From Prosthecobacter sp. (GTDB lineage: Bacteria > Verrucomicrobiota > Verrucomicrobiia > Verrucomicrobiales > Verrucomicrobiaceae): a DNA stretch of 47,935 nucleotides. The position numbers and the translations under genes were made by a program. Location: contig NZ_JAGRPF010000192.1 of NCBI RefSeq assembly GCF_020439865.1, positions 1 through 47,935 on the forward strand, written 5' to 3'. The notes under the pieces were generated by a model that was not told the origin of the DNA, did no database searches, and saw nothing but the letters and a program-made list of their open reading frames with translations. Every line of letters starts with the position of its first letter. Position 1 is the first letter of the stretch. Below, in pieces: positions 19,701 to 34,700 of the stretch.

Positions 19701-22700
19701 CAGCGGCAGCCCGGCGCTGGGTGACACCAAACCTGTCGTCACCTCCAATGTGGTCACGACCAGCGATGCGATCACGCTCGCCAGCCACGGTCTCAAGACG
19801 GGTGACACAATCACCTATCGCAATGGCGGGGGCGCCAGCATCACCGGACTCACCGACGGAGTTGAATACTACGTCATCAAGGTGGATGCGAACACGATCA
19901 AACTGGCGGCAACACAGGACGACGCACTGGTCGGAACAGCGAAGAGCCTGACATCAACCGGCAACAGCAGCCAGACACTGCAAGTTTCCTCCACCAGTCC
20001 CCTGCTGGTCGTCGGCACGTCGGCTGTCACCGTTCACAATGCCTCCAGCGACACAATTATATTCGTCGATGATCACAACCTTCAGGACGGTGCTCCGGTG
20101 GTGTATCGCAATGGCGGTGGAACGAGCATCGGCGGTCTGACCGACGGAGAAACGTATTACGTCATCCGGGTGAGCGCGAAAACCATCATGCTTGCTGCAA
20201 CGGTGAGTGATGCGACTTCGACCACCAAGCGTCCGATCTTCCTGACCTCCTCGGGGAGCGGTGCTTCGCAGGGATTGCAGGTGCGTGCCAGCAGCTTTGA
20301 CCTCGCCGGCCTTTCCTTTCAGCTGCCTGCGATGTCGAGCGGCCAGATCGTGAGCGTCACCGCGGCTGGAGCCGGTGGCACGAGCGCGTCGGGTGCCGGG
20401 GCCATTTCGCTCAACTTTGTGCGCATGAACGTGGATGCGCACATCTCCAACACCAGCGTTTCACAATCAGTGACCGCGGTCGGGAATGTCAGCGTTCTCG
20501 CCAGCGATGCCTCGCGTGTTTATTCGGGGACGGGTTCGTTGGGACTGTCGCTTGGCAAGTCGTTTGCGGCCAATGCATCCATCGGCGTCAATGACATCCG
20601 TAATTCTGTCGCGGCGAAAATCGAGACGGCAAAAGTCAGCTCGACCGCAGGCAATGTGACAGTCGGTGCGACGGAAGATGCCCGGAATATCAATGTGGTC
20701 GTCGGTGGAGCAGTCGCGGCCGGTGGAGGCAGCGCCATCGGGGGCTCGTTTGCCGTCAATACCATCAAGAACACGGTTGATGCACGCATCACGACCGCTT
20801 CCGACGTCGGTGCCGCCGGTTCGGTTTCAGTTCTGGCGCGTGACACGGCTTCCATCGCCACACTGGCTGGTAACATCGGTGCTTCCTGGAGCGGCACGGC
20901 GGGAATCGGGTTCGCCTTTGCTTTCAACAATGTTCACGACACGGTTACTGCGCTGATCGACGGATCGATCGTGACCGCGGGTTCGGGCGACATCGTTGTT
21001 GATGCAACTTTTGCCAAGCCGACCGCGCTTCCTTCGGGGTTGAATTCGCAGATCGCCGCGCTGGCTGTGAGCGGTGGCGGGGCCAATGACATTGCCGGTG
21101 CGGGTTCGGTCTCGCTGAACTGGATTCACAACGATGTGGAGTCCCGGATCAAGAACATCACCGACCAGAACACCGACGTTCTCCGCTACAATGGCGACGA
21201 CATCCATGCCGGTGGCAAGCTGAGCGTCACCGCGAGTGACTCCTCCACCAGCAATTCCATCACCGGTGCGATCAGCATTGCCGGCCTCAGGGCAAAGGGT
21301 GCCTCCGGAGCAGTCGGGGCTTCGGTCGCCTACACCTACCTTGGCGGTGATCCGAATGATCCGGGTTCGACGACCAACAATGTCGTTCTCGCATCCATCG
21401 AAAACATTACCGGATCGGTTCGGGCGGGATCGATCGATGTCCTCGCGACCTATCAGGGCCAGATCTTCAGTCTCACGGTCGCCGGTGCCGCCGCAGGATC
21501 GTTCGCGCTTGGTGGCTCGGTTTCGATCAACCGGATCCGCAACCGCACCAGCGCTTACATCAAGGATGTCGCCAGCATTACGAGCACCGGCAGCACACCT
21601 CCAAGCATCCGCATCAAGGCGACTGACACCTCGACGATCGAAGCTTACGGCGGCGGGGCGGGGCTCTCGATTCCCAAGTCTGGCGCCACGGGCATTGCAG
21701 CAGGAGTTTCTGCTGCGTCGAATGATACGAACAGCGAGACGAAGGCCTACATCGTCAATTCGAAGGTCACCAGCACAGGAAACGTGGAGGTCACCGCGCA
21801 TTCGGATCCTTCCATCACCGCATGGACGATCGGTGTGGCCATTGCCGATGGCAAAGGTGGCAGCGGATTCAAGGGAAGCGGCGCGGGCTCCGGCTCCGGC
21901 AACACGATCAACAGCACCACCGAGGCCTATATTCTGGACAGCAATGCGTCACGCGGCGTGTTCGCCAACGGTGGCGCAGTCAATTTGTCGGCCACGGACG
22001 ATTCCGACATCATGGCCGTGGCCGGTGCGCTGGCGACGGCGGGGCTGTTCGGCGGATCTGACAATGCCGTTTCTGTAGGCATCTCTGTCACGGACAACGA
22101 CATCACCACCCACGTCCATTCGTTTGTCACCAACTCCATCGTTCATTCCAGCGGAGATATCTCCCTCTACGCATCGCAAGACAATGCCAAGATTACGGCC
22201 TATACCGTCGGAGGTTCCATCGCCCGGGGCAGGAACGTCACGCTGACGGTCGGTGTGACCATCGCCAACAACACCATCAACTCTGACGTCAAAGCTTACA
22301 TCAGCGCTTCGACTGATGTGGTCACAACTGCGCCGGGCAGCATCAGGCTGGAGGCAAAACAGCTGAGTTCGATCATCGCGTACTGCGTTGCGGCGTCGAT
22401 TGCTGTTTCCACGGGTGACGATGGCTTCGCGCTGAGCGGCGGCGGGGCCAGTGCAACCAATGAGATCCACGGCAATGCCAACGCCTATCTGCTGGACAGC
22501 GCTGTCGTCAGCGGCAAGGACGTGTCCTTCACCGCCACCAACACTTCGACAGTCAAGGCGGTGGTGGTCGGACTGGCGGTGTCCGGAAGCGGCGGGCCTG
22601 CTGCCTTGGGGATCGGCGTGGCGATCGCCAGCAACAACATCGGAACCATCAATGACGACGGCACGACGGCACCGTTTGAGGTTCGCGCCTACGTGCAGAA

Positions 22701-25700
22701 TTCCAGCATCAGCGCCACGTCAGGCAACCTGACCCAGACAGCGACGTCCAATTCGACGATTACCGCGACCGTCGTGGCGGGTTCTGTGGCAGTCACAGCC
22801 AAGAGCGAACTGGGAGTCTCTCTGGGTGGTGCCGGCGCACGGTCCACCAACGAGGTGGCCACCTGGGTGCAGGCTGCCATCGACGGCGACAGCGCGGCGG
22901 GAATCCATGTGGGAGACGTTTCGCTGGCGGCGAGTGACACCTCCACCATCACGGCGGTCACCGTCGGAGCCTCCCTGGCTGCGTCAGTGGCGGGTGAAAC
23001 GGGAGTTGCCATCGCTGTCGGAGTGTCCCTGTCCAGAAGCGTGATCAGCAACAGGATCGAAGCTTCGATCAAAAACGCGGATGGCTTTGTCAGCACGGGT
23101 GCCGTCACGCTGGCGGCCTCGGATCATTCTTCCATTCACACAGTCTCGGTCGCGGCTGCGGTGGCGGTGGCTCTCTCCAAGGAAGTCGGCTTTTCAGTCA
23201 GCGGTGCAGGTGCCGAGTCCACCAATGTGATCAACACCAAGACGAACGCCTGGGTGGATAACAGTGTGGTGTCTGCCGTTGGAAACGTGTCGATCACCGC
23301 TGATTCGAGTTCATCGGCCGGTTCGAATGCGTTGACACCCGTCGGGTCATTCACCGCCGGTTTGGATGACGCGGCCACCACGGACATGCTTGAATCGGAC
23401 ACGACGATCGGCGGCAAGCTCTACAAGGAGGGCACGCCCGATCCGAATGACGTCAATGCGGACAACACGTTCAAGACCACGCTTCGGAACCAGCTGCTGG
23501 CAGCCGGTGTGGATTTGTCCACGGATCCAGATGACCTGGCGGTGACGATTCGCAAGGTGGACACGGGTGCGAACCCGACCGACCCGGATGATGACACGGG
23601 CGTGGAGTGGTCGGTGACCGACCGCAAGTCAGGAGTTTCCGTGATCATCATCAAGGATGCTCTCGGCAATTTCTCCGTGTATGAACCCCAGATCTCGGCC
23701 GTGGTCATTGGTGTTTCCGTCGCGGTCGGGGTTGGCAAAGACGCAGGTGTTGGGATTGCGATTGGTGCCTCCGTGGCCAGAAACCTCATTGGCTCCAACC
23801 AGGATGAAACGGCTGGAATCAAGAATGCCGCCGTCATCACCAAGAACAATCCCGCCGAAGTGCGTGCGAGGATTTTGAACTCAAGTGTCAGCACGACCGG
23901 AGGAAGTTTGACCCTCGCAGCGACGGCGAGCCAGTCGATTGACGCGTTCGTTGGCGCATTTGCTGTTGCCGTTGGTGGCTCCAGCGGTGTCGGATTTGCA
24001 GCCAGTGGGGCGGGGGCGAGGGCGACGAATGGAATCGCCGTTGTCGTTTCGGCCGAGATCGATGGAGACGGCCCGTCCGGCATTCACGCACGTGGCATCA
24101 CGCTTCAAGCCACCGACTCTTCTTCCATCAAGGCGGTGACGGGTGCGGTTGCGGTGGCCATTTCCTGGGGTGGCGAAGCTGCTGTCTCCATTGCCGTCGG
24201 TGTTGCGCTGGCAGAGAACGTGATTCAGAACGATGTTGAGGCATTCATTGCCCGCGCTCACAACGTGACCACCACCGCTTCGGGGTCTGTAAGCGTGGTT
24301 GCTTCTGAAACGGCCTCGATCGATTCCACCACTTTTGCTGCGGCAGTCGCGGTCGCGGTTTCTGAAGTCAGCTTCTCCGCGGCAGTGGGAGTTCTCGAGG
24401 CGGTGAATAAGCTGAAGAACACCGTGACCGCTTACATCTCCAGCAGTGTGGTTGGCTCAGCCGGAGGAGTGACTATCTCTGCATTGGATATAGGGGTGAT
24501 TTCTGCCGACGGCTTTTCCCTCGCGGTGGCTGTTGGCGTTGTGGGTATCGGTGTTTCCGCAGGCACTGGAGAAAACACGTTTGATGATGAAGTTTCCGCC
24601 TATGTGACCGGTTCGACGATCACGGCCTCATCCGGAGACATCTCCGTCACGGCCTCTTCGAATCCGACCATCAACACCTCATCCACCGCGGTGGCTGTTG
24701 CTGCGGCCATCGGGGCTGGTGTTGCTGTCTTCGACGCAAGGGCGACGGTTTCCGGCACGACCAATGCGTACCTTCAGAATGCCGTTCTTACAGCGACCGG
24801 ACATGCGGTGGCAGTGACTTCCACATCGTCGGAGGAGCTGAGTCCGCTTGTCCGTGGCGGCGCGGGTGGCGCTATCGCGGTGGGCGTCATGCTTTCAGAA
24901 GCCACAGTGAAAGGCTCGACTCTGGCGCAAATGATCGGCCGAACGACGGTTTCGGCGGCGAGTCTTACCGTCACCGCCAGTGACACCAGCAAGGCCACAC
25001 CGGTCACGAATGTGGGCAGCGTCGGCGCTGTGGCAGTGTCGCACGCGAAGACAGACGCCAAGCTGGAACGGGTCACGGAGGTTTCCATTCCGGCCGGTGC
25101 TGAGATCACGTTGTCCATGGGATCGCTTACCATTCAGGCCCAGTCCGCGGCAACCGCCTATACCACCAGCCGCTCCGATGGCGGCGGTGCCATCGCCGTC
25201 AGCAATCTCGACATCAATTCGATCGTGAACACGATCACCCGTGCCAGGGTGGACGCAGGCGCTTCGATTTTCGTTCCGTCATCGAATGCATCCGGCAACG
25301 TCACCGTCTCGGCAGAATCTCATAATCTGGCGGTCGCCAACACGGTGAATTACGGCGGTGGTGGAGTTAATGTGCAGAACAGCACGCCCACCGCCAAGGA
25401 TACGAGCACGACGGAAGCCCTCATGTCCGGCAATGTGACGGGAACGAATGGTGGAAGCTCTGGCGCGCAGAATCTCGTCGTCCGCGCGACGGCCAACGAC
25501 CGGACCTTGGCAGGATCTGACACGGCGGGCGGGGGGCTTGTCCAGGTAGGCATTGCCAATGTGGTGGCGAACACGACTCCGACCGTGAATGTGAAGATCG
25601 GAGGCATCGTCGAGGTTACGAACGACATCACGGTGATCGCAGATTCAAGAACGGACGCTGACACGACCAACGAGAGTGCCGGCGGTGGCGCTGTCGCGGT

Positions 25701-28700
25701 CACGGACCTGCACGCCACGGTTACCCTTGTTCCGACGGTGTCGGTCATGGCGCTCGCCGAGGCCCAGCTCACAGCCGGCAGGGACATTACAATCAGTGCG
25801 GTTCATGGTGTGACGCCGCCCGTCTTCACTACGGTCCTCGGTGCGGATCAGCCGGGCGTTGCGGACGGGAAGGCAGAGTCCACAGCCAGCAGCGCCGGCG
25901 GCGGCCTGGTGGAGGTTTCCTCGGTTACGACCACAGTCACTGCGACCCCCAATGTTTCGACCACGATCGGTTCGAGAGTGAAGCTTACGGCGGTCAGAGA
26001 CCTCGATGTTGAGTCGAAGTCGATTGGGAAAGCCCGGGCCGTTGCCGAAGGCGATGGCGGCGGCGTAGTTTCCGTCGGCGTGTCGAATTCGACCGTCACG
26101 CTCACGCCTTCCAGCGCTCTTGTCATCGGTTCAAGCGCCGTTCTCAAGGCGACGGGCAATGATTCCGGGATAACCGGAAGCATCACCATCCTGTCGACCA
26201 CGTCCTCCGACGCTTATGCAAAGGGCAGGGGAGTGAGCGGTGGCCTCGTGGCGGTGGCGGATGCCACAGTGACCACCACGGTGTCCCATTCCTCCACGGT
26301 GGACATCGGAAGTTCCGCATCGCTGACGACCAAGGGAGCCCTTCGCGTTGAGTCGCTCAGCGACGTCACGGCCACCGCAGACTCATCAGTCACGGCCGGC
26401 GGTGGTGTGGCGGTGTCAACCAACACGACAACACTCAACCTGGGTTCGGCGACGACGCCCGCCGCCACCACCACGAACATTGGAAGCAGCGCCCTTCTCA
26501 AAGGTGGAGCGGTCACCGTCGGTGCCAGAGTGACGGGGCTTAACCTGGTCGACAGCGCTGACGAGGAGGCCGACGGTGCGGGTTCGGGGGCGACGGCGAA
26601 TGCGCTGATGACGATTCATGACAAGACTTTGGTCAGCCTTTCCTCCAATTCTGTCGTCACCGGGGACACGGTGACGATCAATTCCAACCACGAAAATATC
26701 AATCTCACTTCTACGGCCGAAGCCACCGCCTATGCGGTGATCGGCATTCCGAATGCCGAGGCCAAGATCAATTATCAAAGCACCGCGGATGTTGTCGCCG
26801 CGGCTGGGGCCCAGGTTTCCGGTGGCGTGGTGAGTGTCAACGCGCTCCAAAACATCGTGACCTACTCGCGGACGTCCAGGGAGTATGCCTGGCAGAACGG
26901 CAGCGGCTCAGACGGTGACAAGACGGGAGCTTTGAACGCTCAGAGAAAGATCGAATGGAATGGCAATGTCGCCGTGCTCTCAGCGCCGAATCCGAAGATC
27001 GTTGTCGAGACCAATGGACTGATCAGCACGGCGATCGGAGCCACTGTTGGAGGCAAGGGACAGGGGCAGACGGTCACCGATCCAACCGTGTCGGTGGATC
27101 CAATCGTCAACAACACGAACCCTGCAAACGCCATCACGTTTACGACAAGCGCCTCGCAGACTTTTGACGGAGAGACTTCCCCTCAGGGCGTCATCACGGG
27201 AACCGGGGGCACGGTCAGCGCTGCGACAGCATTCACCACCGTCGACATCACGAATCTCTCAGGCAAGGATCTCGTCATCAATGGCATTCAGGTGGTGAAT
27301 CCGAACACGCATCCGACGATCAACCTCAACACGGAGTCCGCCTCAGGATTTACATTTGCCGTGGGCGGTTCGGTGCCTCCCACTGACATCACGATCATCA
27401 ACAATGGCGCGAACTCGAACACTTATCTGAACGCGCCGGCTGGCAGCGTGGTGCCTGGAGGCACGCAGGGCTACTCGATCTACAATCCGGTCGGGACCAC
27501 GAAGATCGTCACCGTCAACGGCTTCATCAACAACGCCGCCGGCACGGTGGAGGTCCCCACGATCTGGACCCGGACGCTCGATGTTCAGGTCGCAGGTGTT
27601 GTTGGCACGAGTTCCAGCCGCTTGAATGTGAATCTCGTGCTGCCGTTCGGTCAGACGGATCTGAATATCACGGCAGGCGGCGATGTGTTCCTCAACCTGG
27701 GCGGCAGTCTGCGTCAGACCGGAATCACGAATCCTGTCTTCCTCGGTGGCATCGTCAGAACTCCGGGCCAGATCGACCTGCTGCTGCAGCCGGTGGTCCG
27801 GGAGGTGGATCCTGCCAGCGATGCCTCCTCGGCCTATGTCAATCGGGTCGTGAATGGCGGTGCCGCGGTTCAGGTGACCAGCAGCGCGCTCGCAAAGGAT
27901 CCGCGGTTCTTCCCTGACTACACGAAGTCCACGCTGGTTGCGGGAACCTATCAGTTCGACCAGCTCATCGCCGGTTCTGTCAGTGGAAACATCACCATCA
28001 ACGCCGCTCATCCGCTGCCTTCGGATTCACGGGTCGGTTTCGCATCCAGAACGGACATGGGATCGAGCGGGAAACTTTGGGCAGTGACCAACGGAGACAT
28101 CACGTTGACTGAACTGAGCGGGGATTTCCGAATCGACAAAGTGTGGTCTGAGGCCGGAAACGTTTCTCTCGCCGCCACGGGAACTGGCGGGTCAATCATT
28201 GATATCGCAAACGAAGTGCCGGCGACCGATGTCTATGGAACGACTCCGTGGGTCATCGGCAACAGCGTGGCCCTGCGCTCTCGCGACGGTGGCATCGGCT
28301 CGGCCACCGATTTCTTGGAAATCAATTCTTCGAGTCAGGCGACGGGCGCAGTGGTCGCTCTCGCCATGAACGGTGTCTATCTGACTGAGACGACCGGCGA
28401 CATGAACATCGACCAGGTGCTCTCGCGCGTTTCGGACGTCGTCTTGATCGCACAGCAGGGATCGATTCTGGAAGCGGGAAGCGATTCTGCGGCGGACATT
28501 CAGGGGCAGAACATCGACCTGCTCGCCACGTTTGCCGGAAGCCGGATCGGGGATGCATCGAATCCGATCGAATTCCTCGGTGCCGGGACCGGTCAGCGCC
28601 CGAATGACGGTTTCCAGATCGAACAGTATGCGCCAGGAGTCGGGCGTCTGGTGGCCGAGGCCAATGCGGGTGTCCATCTCACGGAGATGAGTGGCGCAGT

Positions 28701-31700
28701 GAATGTCCTCAAAATCCAGACTCCGACGGGAGATGTGACGCTTGCGGTGCATGATTCGGTGCTTGGGAACGAAGATTTGAATGTGCTCGCGTCTGGCGGT
28801 CAGACATTTATGGGAGCCGTGCTTGGAACTCCCGCTCTCGCCCATGGCCAGATTACTGCCACTGCCGGCAGTGTGTCGGCCTCCGCTGGTGACAATTTCA
28901 ATCTGCCGGCGGGCACATCGATCACGGGTGGCGGCACAGTCATCATCCGCGGTGGTCAGCTGAGTGGTGATCCGAAGGATCCGGATCCGCTGGGATCCAT
29001 TTTGACCCTCATTGGTGATGTCGCCGCGACTGCCGTTGAGATCCATGGCGGCAGCAACCTGGATTACTTCGATCTCCTCAATCCTGCGGGAATCAATGCG
29101 CCAACCACCGTGAATGGATATGCCGGGGATGACCGGTTCTTCATCTCGGTGGTCCCTGCCTCGATGACCGTCAACGGCGGAGCGGGAGCCAACCGTTACT
29201 ATGTCTCCAGCAATGCGGCGCGTTCGCTGTTTGTTGCCAACGGTGTGTATGACGACAGTGGCGATGACCTGGCCTTTCCGTTTTCCGACGGCCGCTTGTC
29301 TTCGGGTGATCTGACGAAGATCACGGCATCGCTCACGATCAACACGGGTGATGGCGGTAACGGTGGAACCCGGGACGCAATCTACCTCAGCGCCGCCGGC
29401 AGCACGACGGCTCTGACGGGCGGCTTGGTGACGGCGGCCCAGGTGACCGGAATCGGCAACGCCGGCGCCATCAATTACACCACAACCCCCAACGGCGGAA
29501 CGAGCCTGCTGCTGAAACTGAGCGCGCTGGATGATGACCTTCGGATCACCGGGGCGGGGGCCACGACTCAGATCTATGTCTTCGGTGGCGACGGTGATGA
29601 CACGATCAACGTGGGTGCCGATGGTTCTGATCTGAGTGCTGTCAGCGGCATCATTGCATTCTTTGGCGAAGACGGCACCAACGACATCCTCAACGTTTAC
29701 GGAATTGCCGCCGCTCCTGCCCCCGGTGATCTCAACCGAAATCAACTGTCCGCGATCGCGATGACCGGCCTGGGTTCGGGAACCAACCAGATGATCTCAA
29801 CACACAACGGTGTGTTTGGTGCTGGCTACACCATCAAAAACATCACGACGACATCGGCTTCGTTGGATGATGTCCAACGCTTGTTGATCGACTTCCGGTC
29901 GTTCGCCAGCCAGTTGCAGAATCCGACGCGCAACATCGACAACTATCTGGTGAGCAGTCTCTCCTCGGTGACCAAGAATGCTCTCTTCGATTATCAAACG
30001 GGCGCAGAGATCGTTTACAGGGTCAACACTCCCGGCAGCACACCGGTGGCAGGCCTGACGGACGACACGGTCTACTACGTGAGCGGAACCGATTCGACGT
30101 CCGTGTTCCTCGTGGCCAGCCTGAACGATCTCAGCAGTCCGGTGGCTGTCTCCCGCTCCTTGATTGGCGAGACGGCGCAGGTGACCCTCGCGCATCTCGA
30201 CACTGACAACCGCGTGATCATCAACGTGTCGCCCACGATCACTGACAACAAGATCGTCTTCAGTGGTCCGCACAACCTGACGACCGGCCAGGCGGTGGTT
30301 TACCACATCGGCATCGGAAACGCGCCCATCGGCGGCCTGGTGGACGGTCAGGTTTATTATGTCATCGCAGTTGATGGCACGAGCATTCAACTGGCGGCCT
30401 CGCTTGCGGATGCACAGAACGTCATTCCTGTGCCGGTGACGCTGACGTCGCCGAGCGAAGGAACACCCGATTCGCTGGTTTCGCAGAGCACGGTGTTGTT
30501 CAACGCTCAGGACAACGTGCTCAACGATCAGATCACCTTCGGCACGAATCATGGCCTGATCACCGGCCAGGCCGTGGTTTACCACGCCGGAAACGTCGTC
30601 AACAGCGGTGGCACGGCGGTTGTCACGAATGTCGGCGGTCTGACGGACGGTCAGGTCTATTACGTCATCAAGATCAATGACACGACGATCAAGCTGGCCG
30701 CATCTCTGGCGGATGCCAGCGGCGCCATCTTCATCCCGCTTTCGTCCATCGGATTCGCGACCACGAAGATAGACACGCTGACGACCGCCCGCTCGTTTGC
30801 CCAGTCCACGCTCGACATTGGGAACAAGAACATCGTCTTCACAGCCGATCCTGGCCTGGTTGAAGGACAGGCGGTGGTCTATCGCCAGGGCGCTGGAAAT
30901 GCCTCGGTGGGGCTGACCGACGGCCAGATCTACTACGTCAAACTGGTCTCCGGCAATGTGAACGCCATCCAGCTCGCCTCGACCATCGGTGGAACCGCCG
31001 TCACGCTGGTTTCCTCCGGCGGCGGAACCGGGGTGGATACGCTGACACCTGCCGCATTGTTCGATCCGTCAGCCCTGCACGTGCAAAACGACCAGATCAC
31101 CTTCACCGGCAACCACAACTTCATCGATGGACAGAAGATCGTGTACCGCGCCGGTGCCGGCAACGCGCCAGTGACCCACCTGACGGACGGCCAGTCGTAC
31201 TACGTCGTGTCTGTCAACGCGACGACGATCAAGCTGTCCGCAACTCCAGGAGGTTCGGTGATCGACCTCGACAGTCAGACGACGGCCCATTTGTTCTCGC
31301 TGGTGACGACACCGCTGTCGGATCTTCTGGCTCAGGATCTCAACAACCTGATCGCCGGGGCATTGATCTATGATTCCCAGCGTTTCGACGGAGTCGCTCT
31401 GCGTCCTGAAACGAGCCAGCTCATTTCCCAGTATCCGGAGGGCAATCCTGTCCTGAACCGTCTGCTGCTGGAAGACGCCTACCCAGGCATCCTGCCGAGA
31501 ATTCCCGGTGTGACGCCTGATCTGCCCGCCGCCATCTACTATGCCCAGCGGTTCATCACCCTTTCCGGCGAAACGACGATCAGCTCCGTGGAAACGGTGA
31601 ACGTTCATCTCTCCGGCGCTGACAACGTGTTGCAGGTGGACAGCACCTTTGGTGGAGCGACGACGGTGGATGGCGGCACCAATACGACGGTCACGCTGGG

Positions 31701-34700
31701 CAGCACGGGAAGCGGATTGCATCCGGCGACGCCGCAGCGTGTTGGTTATATCTCCGGCACGGTCACAGTGAGCGCCGCTAACATCGTCCTGGACGATTCC
31801 GGCAATGATGAGATGACAACCGGAGTGTTGGAAAGCGACCATGTGACAGGCCTGATGCCGGGCACGGTCACGTTCCTCGGAACTCCTTCCGTCACGATCA
31901 AGCTCGGTGCCAATGACGACACATTCTACGTTCCCGCCACCGCTGCCGGCCAGACGGTCCGGGTCGAGACCGGACGTGGATACGATACGGTTTATGTCGG
32001 CACCACTTTGGGCGCTGAGAACACAGGAACGTTGGATGCGCTCGCGGGCAGCCTGTTCATCGACGGCGGACCGCTTCTGACCGGGGTCAACCGGTTGTTC
32101 TTGAACGATCAGGCCACAACGGGCGCTCAGGTTTATACGGTGACCAATGACTATGATTGGAATCTGACGACGAACAAATCCGCCCGGACCGTCAACGGCG
32201 TGACTGACAATGGAGACGGGCTGATTCGGGTCGCAGTCGATTCAACTGCAGGCCTTCTCAGCGGCGATCAGGCGGTGATTGCAGGTGTGAGCGGCACGAC
32301 CGAGGCCAATGGAACCTGGACGATCACGGTGGTCGATTCGACGCACATGGATCTGCTGGGATCCGTGTTCGAGCATGCCTATGTGTCCGGTGGCACGGTT
32401 TACACCAACAAGATCGACACGACGACGATCACGCGCGCCGGCAATGTGATCGTTCAGTATTCCCGTGAGGAAACGGTGGCGCTCAGCGGAGGCCAGGGTG
32501 GCAACGTGTTCACCATTCAGGGCACGCATCGTGAGCAGAGCACGGACGGAAGCACGAGTTCGACCTTCACGGTCAATAGTGGTTCCGGTGACGACACCAT
32601 CACCCTGGGAGCGCTGCTTGGTGGCGGATTGTTCTCGATGGACGGCTTCCAGCAGGATGTCGTAGCGCCAACTTTCGCTGAAACGTATGGCCTGACTTCC
32701 GATGGTCTCGCTCCCAGCCGCAGAGGCATTCCGGTTCTGATCAACAGCCAGGGAGGCAACGACAAGGTCTCAATTCTCGACACCGCCAGCACGACTCCCA
32801 CCAGTCTGGCGCTCACCCAGACACGTTTCCGGGATCTGTTCCCGGTGGACCTGGATGCGATCGTGGATTCGGCAGACATCTTCACCGAGGTGTTTGGTGA
32901 AAATGCGCTTGGCAGGCCCTTCACGACAGTGGTGCTGGCTCAGGATTCGAAGCGTCCCGTCAACATCAGCATTCGTGAATCGTCGGATCAGTCGTTGCGT
33001 CTCCCCGGTCAGAATCTCGAACTCACAGTTTCGTTGGGGAACGTTGCAAGCAACGCCGCCTCGTTCACCCCCTCGGCATCCACGGTGAGCTATTTGAACG
33101 ACCGGATCATTTTCTTGGCAAACCCCGGTCTGACCGAAGATCAGGCGGTGACCTACCACAAGGGCGCTGGCAACGATTCGTTCGGATTGGAAGACGGGCA
33201 GATCTACTATGTGAAGCTGGTGGGTGGAAATCCCAATGCGATCCAGCTTTCTCTGACTGTCGGCGGCGATGCGGTGAGCCTCAACGCGGCGACCACGGGC
33301 GTGGCGCCGGATCTGCTTTCCCCGGTAGGCAATGTGATCCAACTGACCAGCGCCGCGTTCGAAAGTGATATCGTGATCAATGCCGGAGACGGCAATGACA
33401 CGTTCAACGTCGAGAACGGCGTGCGCACGACGAACGGTCACACGCTGGTGCTCAACGGCGGCGGCGGCGACGACAGCACGTATGTGGATTTCAACGGTGT
33501 CTCGATCGTCGATCGCGGCAATCTGGGGCAGACTGTCACGCAGGTGACTTTCGACCGGAACGGTGCGGACTCCGGCCTCCTTGGACATAATCCCCTGCAG
33601 CCGGGAACCTACTTCGTGCAAACCCAGTGGAGCGGTTCGCAATGGCAGTTCCGTATCGTTGACAGCACCGGAGCGCCGATTGCAGTTGCAGACTTGAGCG
33701 ATCTCACCGGAGTCGGGTTGCTGGCCAACTGGCAAAACATCAGTAACCTGCCGGTCGTCGGCACTGCCGATGCGAAGAATCCTCTGGTCTCCCGTTTCGA
33801 TTCGCATCGCGGACTGGTGATCGACTTCAGCGGCCAGTATCTGGCCTCAGGAGACACGATTGTCGGTGCGGTCCGTCTCGAGCTGTCGGCTGATTCGATC
33901 GGGCAGGTGAACGGAGTTTCGGTCGCCAAGCACGGCGTTCTGGGACAGACCGTCACCGGTGTCACCTTTGCGCCGGACGAGGTGGATTCTGCGCATGAGC
34001 TGACAGCAGGCACCTACTATGTCGAAACGCAGTGGAACGGCACTGACTGGCAGTTCCGCGTCTGGAACAACACTGCAATCACGGCGGTCGAACTTGCGAA
34101 CGTGGGCGGTTCCGGATTCACCGATGGCTGGCAGAACATCCGCAGCATCAGCGCCCAGTCCGATGGCAGCCGCGTGTTCCACTCCGGCACCGGACTGGTG
34201 ATCACATTCGGCGCCGAGTATCAGGCAGGCACTGGCACCACGGGCGGTGCCACGCAGCTTCTGCTTGGTGTGCCTGCGGCAAAGATTTCGCTGCTCTTCA
34301 ATGGTCAGACGCAAACGGCCGATGGTGTGGGTGACAGCCTGCGGATTGCCGGTGACGGCTATGCGACAGGTGCGGTTTATCAGCCCAGCAGCAGCCTGCC
34401 AGGCGGTGGAACGGTGCTGGTCTCGGGCAATCTGCTTTCCTTCAGCGGCGTCGAGCCGTTGATCGTGCACGGCTTCCCTGACTTCAGGATGCTCACCCCG
34501 GACCTGGCCGCCAATCTGATCATCGACAGCGCCCAGCTGGCCAATGTCACCCGGCAGCAGTTGCAACTGCACACGCTGACCGTGGAAGGTGTCGTGACCT
34601 GGACGCAGAAAGAACAGTTCGTGCTCGACAATCCGGCACTCGACCCGCGCCTGACCGGCAGGTCAATTGCAGTGAGTGACGACGGTTCGACCATGGTCGT

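Larger units (their letters stand above)
14800..26900 (+). repeat. Beta-strand-repeat region of about 4000 residues
   Basis: A long series of units of about 55-75 residues. The pattern is roughly N.V.A.I..STV, then a G.V.V.A.D.S.I strand, then a Gly/Ala/Val-rich strand such as AVAVAVS or GVGIAIGASVA. Between 19.0 and 24.8 kb I count about 26 copies of the 'AYI..S.V' element. Copies diverge, so this is protein-level repetition. A solenoid fold is likely. The part before about 17.7 kb is less regular and contains helical, Lys-rich stretches at 15.9-16.1 and 16.6-16.9 kb and a Pro/Gly/Ala-rich linker at 17.7-17.9 kb. Confidence 0.75.

Noticed and set aside
12850..26900. Repeat structure as a CRISPR array
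   Set aside because: The repeats are diverged, coding, variable in spacing and without identical 24-40-bp units.
28192..29745. 517-codon minus-strand frame in the giant gene
   Set aside because: No recognisable domains, and it lies within clear repeat-protein coding sequence on the other strand.
32206..32405. Ubiquitin-activating E1-like function
   Set aside because: Only the small FCCH-like beta module is present; the adenylation domain and catalytic cysteine are absent.
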